Origin: a bacterium SCSIO 12643
GTDB taxonomy: Bacteria > Bacteroidota > Bacteroidia > Flavobacteriales_G > Salibacteraceae
Assembly: GCA_024398135.1 (NCBI GenBank)
Contig: CP073750.1
Location: 2,294,001 to 2,358,000, forward strand
DNA length: 64,000 nt
Direction: 5' to 3'
Position numbers and translations under genes: made by a program. Position 1 is the stretch's first letter. Every line of letters starts with the position of its first letter. The notes under the pieces were generated by a model. That model saw only the letters and a list, made by a program, of their open reading frames with translations. It ran no database searches and had not been told where the DNA came from. This document shows positions 63,083-64,000 of the stretch, piece after piece.

Positions 63083-64000
63083 AAAATTAAAAGCCCGACC
63101 GCGAAAATGATAAGACCGATAATGAAAAGGAATAAAGAATAAGGTAGAATCTGTTTCGCTTTGAGATTCGTAATTCCCAATAGCGGCAATGCCCAAAAAG
63201 GTTGTAACATATTGGTGAGTTGATCCCCATAAGCAAAAGCTAAAATGTTTTTAGCATATGGAGCGCCAATATCATGTGCAGTTTGAATCAATAAAGGTCC
63301 TTGAATAGCCCATTGCCCTCCACCACTTGGGACTAAAATATTAACAACACCGGCACTGAAAAAAGTAAAGAAGGTAAACGATGTAGGACCTGAGATAGAT
63401 GAAATGTAATTGGAAAACATAGAAATAAGCTCAGAATCTCTCATGATTCCCATGATTCCAAAATACAAAGGGAATTGAATAAGTATTCCGGAAGCCCCAG
63501 AAATAGCTTCATCTACGGCTTTTAAGAATCTATAGAAGTCGCCATGAAAAAGTATACCCAGGCTCAATAACAAAAGATTGATATTGTTAGGAGTGAAGAA
63601 GTGGTCAAATCCCGTAACCCAAAATATTTTGTATAAAACATAAATAAGTAGAATTGAGCCAAATGAGAAGCTGAGGATTTTAGAATGATCCAATTTTTCA
63701 GCACCAGAAATCATTGGAACGGAGTCCACTTCAAAATGTGAATTGAGCTGAATTGGTGTTGAAGGGCTTTTTTTACCTAAAAAGAATAGTGCTATAGGAA
63801 CAATCAACAAGAGCAGAACCGAAATAAATATATTTAAAGATGAAAATACAGTTTCACTATATATAATCGCTTGAGGAAGTTCGTTGGTAAATGATGCTGT
63901 TGGAAATAAGGAAGCCAAATGTCCAGATTCAGCAACTTTTGCCAATGAAGATCCAGAAAAACCCCCATGCCATACCATCAGTCCCGAATAACCAGCGGCA
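63079..64000 (-). CDS. Short-chain fatty acid transporter (AtoE-like), N-terminus missing
   Basis: About 300 C-terminal residues of a larger protein; the frame is open to the window edge, where the sequence reads AAGYSGLMVWHGGFSGSS, a family pattern well inside AtoE. Membrane helices and the motifs FGIMGIMRDSELISMFS, NILVPSGGGQWAIQGPL and AYGDQLTNMLQPFWALPLLGI support the short-chain fatty acid transporter (AtoE) family, normally about 440 residues. Probably intact beyond the edge rather than truncated. Confidence 0.88.
   Translation of the reverse strand, partial: AAGYSGLMVWHGGFSGSSLAKVAESGHLASLFPTASFTNELPQAIIYSETVFSSLNIFISVLLLLIVPIALFFLGKKSPSTPIQLNSHFEVDSVPMISGAEKLDHSKILSFSFGSILLIYVLYKIFWVTGFDHFFTPNNINLLLLSLGILFHGDFYRFLKAVDEAISGASGILIQFPLYFGIMGIMRDSELISMFSNYISSISGPTSFTFFTFFSAGVVNILVPSGGGQWAIQGPLLIQTAHDIGAPYAKNILAFAYGDQLTNMLQPFWALPLLGITNLKAKQILPYSLFLFIIGLIIFAVGLLIF

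Overview
The window is a piece of a low-GC Bacteroidota chromosome, most likely from the order Flavobacteriales. The evidence is an LpxC-FabZ fusion, PorX (the type IX secretion regulator), a split methionine synthase, group II GGGP synthase, a PorV-type outer-membrane protein, a TonB receptor with a carboxypeptidase-like N-terminal domain, -7 promoter boxes of the TAnnTTTG type, and few strong Shine-Dalgarno sites. I cannot name a species. No rRNA, tRNA, CRISPR array, intact insertion sequence or prophage was seen. Almost all of the window is protein-coding.

Layout. 1-7.9 kb: rpe and an RDD membrane protein, then a tight operon SpoIIM-like / DUF4129 / DUF4350 / MoxR / DUF58. 7.9-15.3 kb: the lipid A operon lpxD-lpxC/fabZ-lpxA-efp on the minus strand, a lipoprotein, an HD phosphohydrolase and divergent porX. 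15.3-20.8 kb: a likely insertion between porX and tsaE-ald (genes I recall as neighbours in relatives). It holds a phage-tailspike-like beta-helix protein bracketed by two nearly identical terminators, a PagL-like lipid A deacylase, a CDF transporter and a TMEM175-type channel. 20.8-26.3 kb: tsaE, ald, chrA, a haem lipoprotein, an AraC regulator and two secreted proteins.

26.4-36.4 kb is the methionine region, all on the minus strand. One operon, osmC-metZ-metX-thrA, carries aspartate to homocysteine. The next, metH (N-terminal part)-metH (remainder)-metF, methylates homocysteine. ahcY at 47 kb completes the methyl cycle. The two operons use different controls. metH has a SAM-I riboswitch. 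osmC-metZ-metX-thrA has what looks like a classical ribosome-mediated attenuator: an 18-residue leader peptide with five Met codons among the first nine, an antiterminator pairing, and an intrinsic terminator 18 bases before osmC. A second Met-rich mini-ORF followed by a terminator sits between the metH promoter and a rhodanese gene. These are the most interesting signals in the window.

36.7-44.2 kb: carbon and sulfur handling. A LysR regulator is divergent from an unknown 121-residue protein and an SbtA bicarbonate transporter. Sulfide:quinone oxidoreductase, a second rhodanese and a TauE/SafE exporter suggest sulfide oxidation and export. 44.3-49.5 kb: housekeeping genes (methyltransferase, GGGPS, PPTase, ahcY), a Rieske-like lipoprotein that seems to have lost its cluster ligands, and a basic/acidic pair of small proteins.

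50-59.5 kb: a three-gene surface module of TonB receptor, 1450-residue secreted protein with a T9SS-like C-terminus, and PorV/PorQ-like protein, behind a good promoter. 59.5-64 kb: greA, a HIT protein, ruvC, a flippase-like membrane protein with a GT2 glycosyltransferase, and a short-chain fatty acid transporter cut by the window edge.
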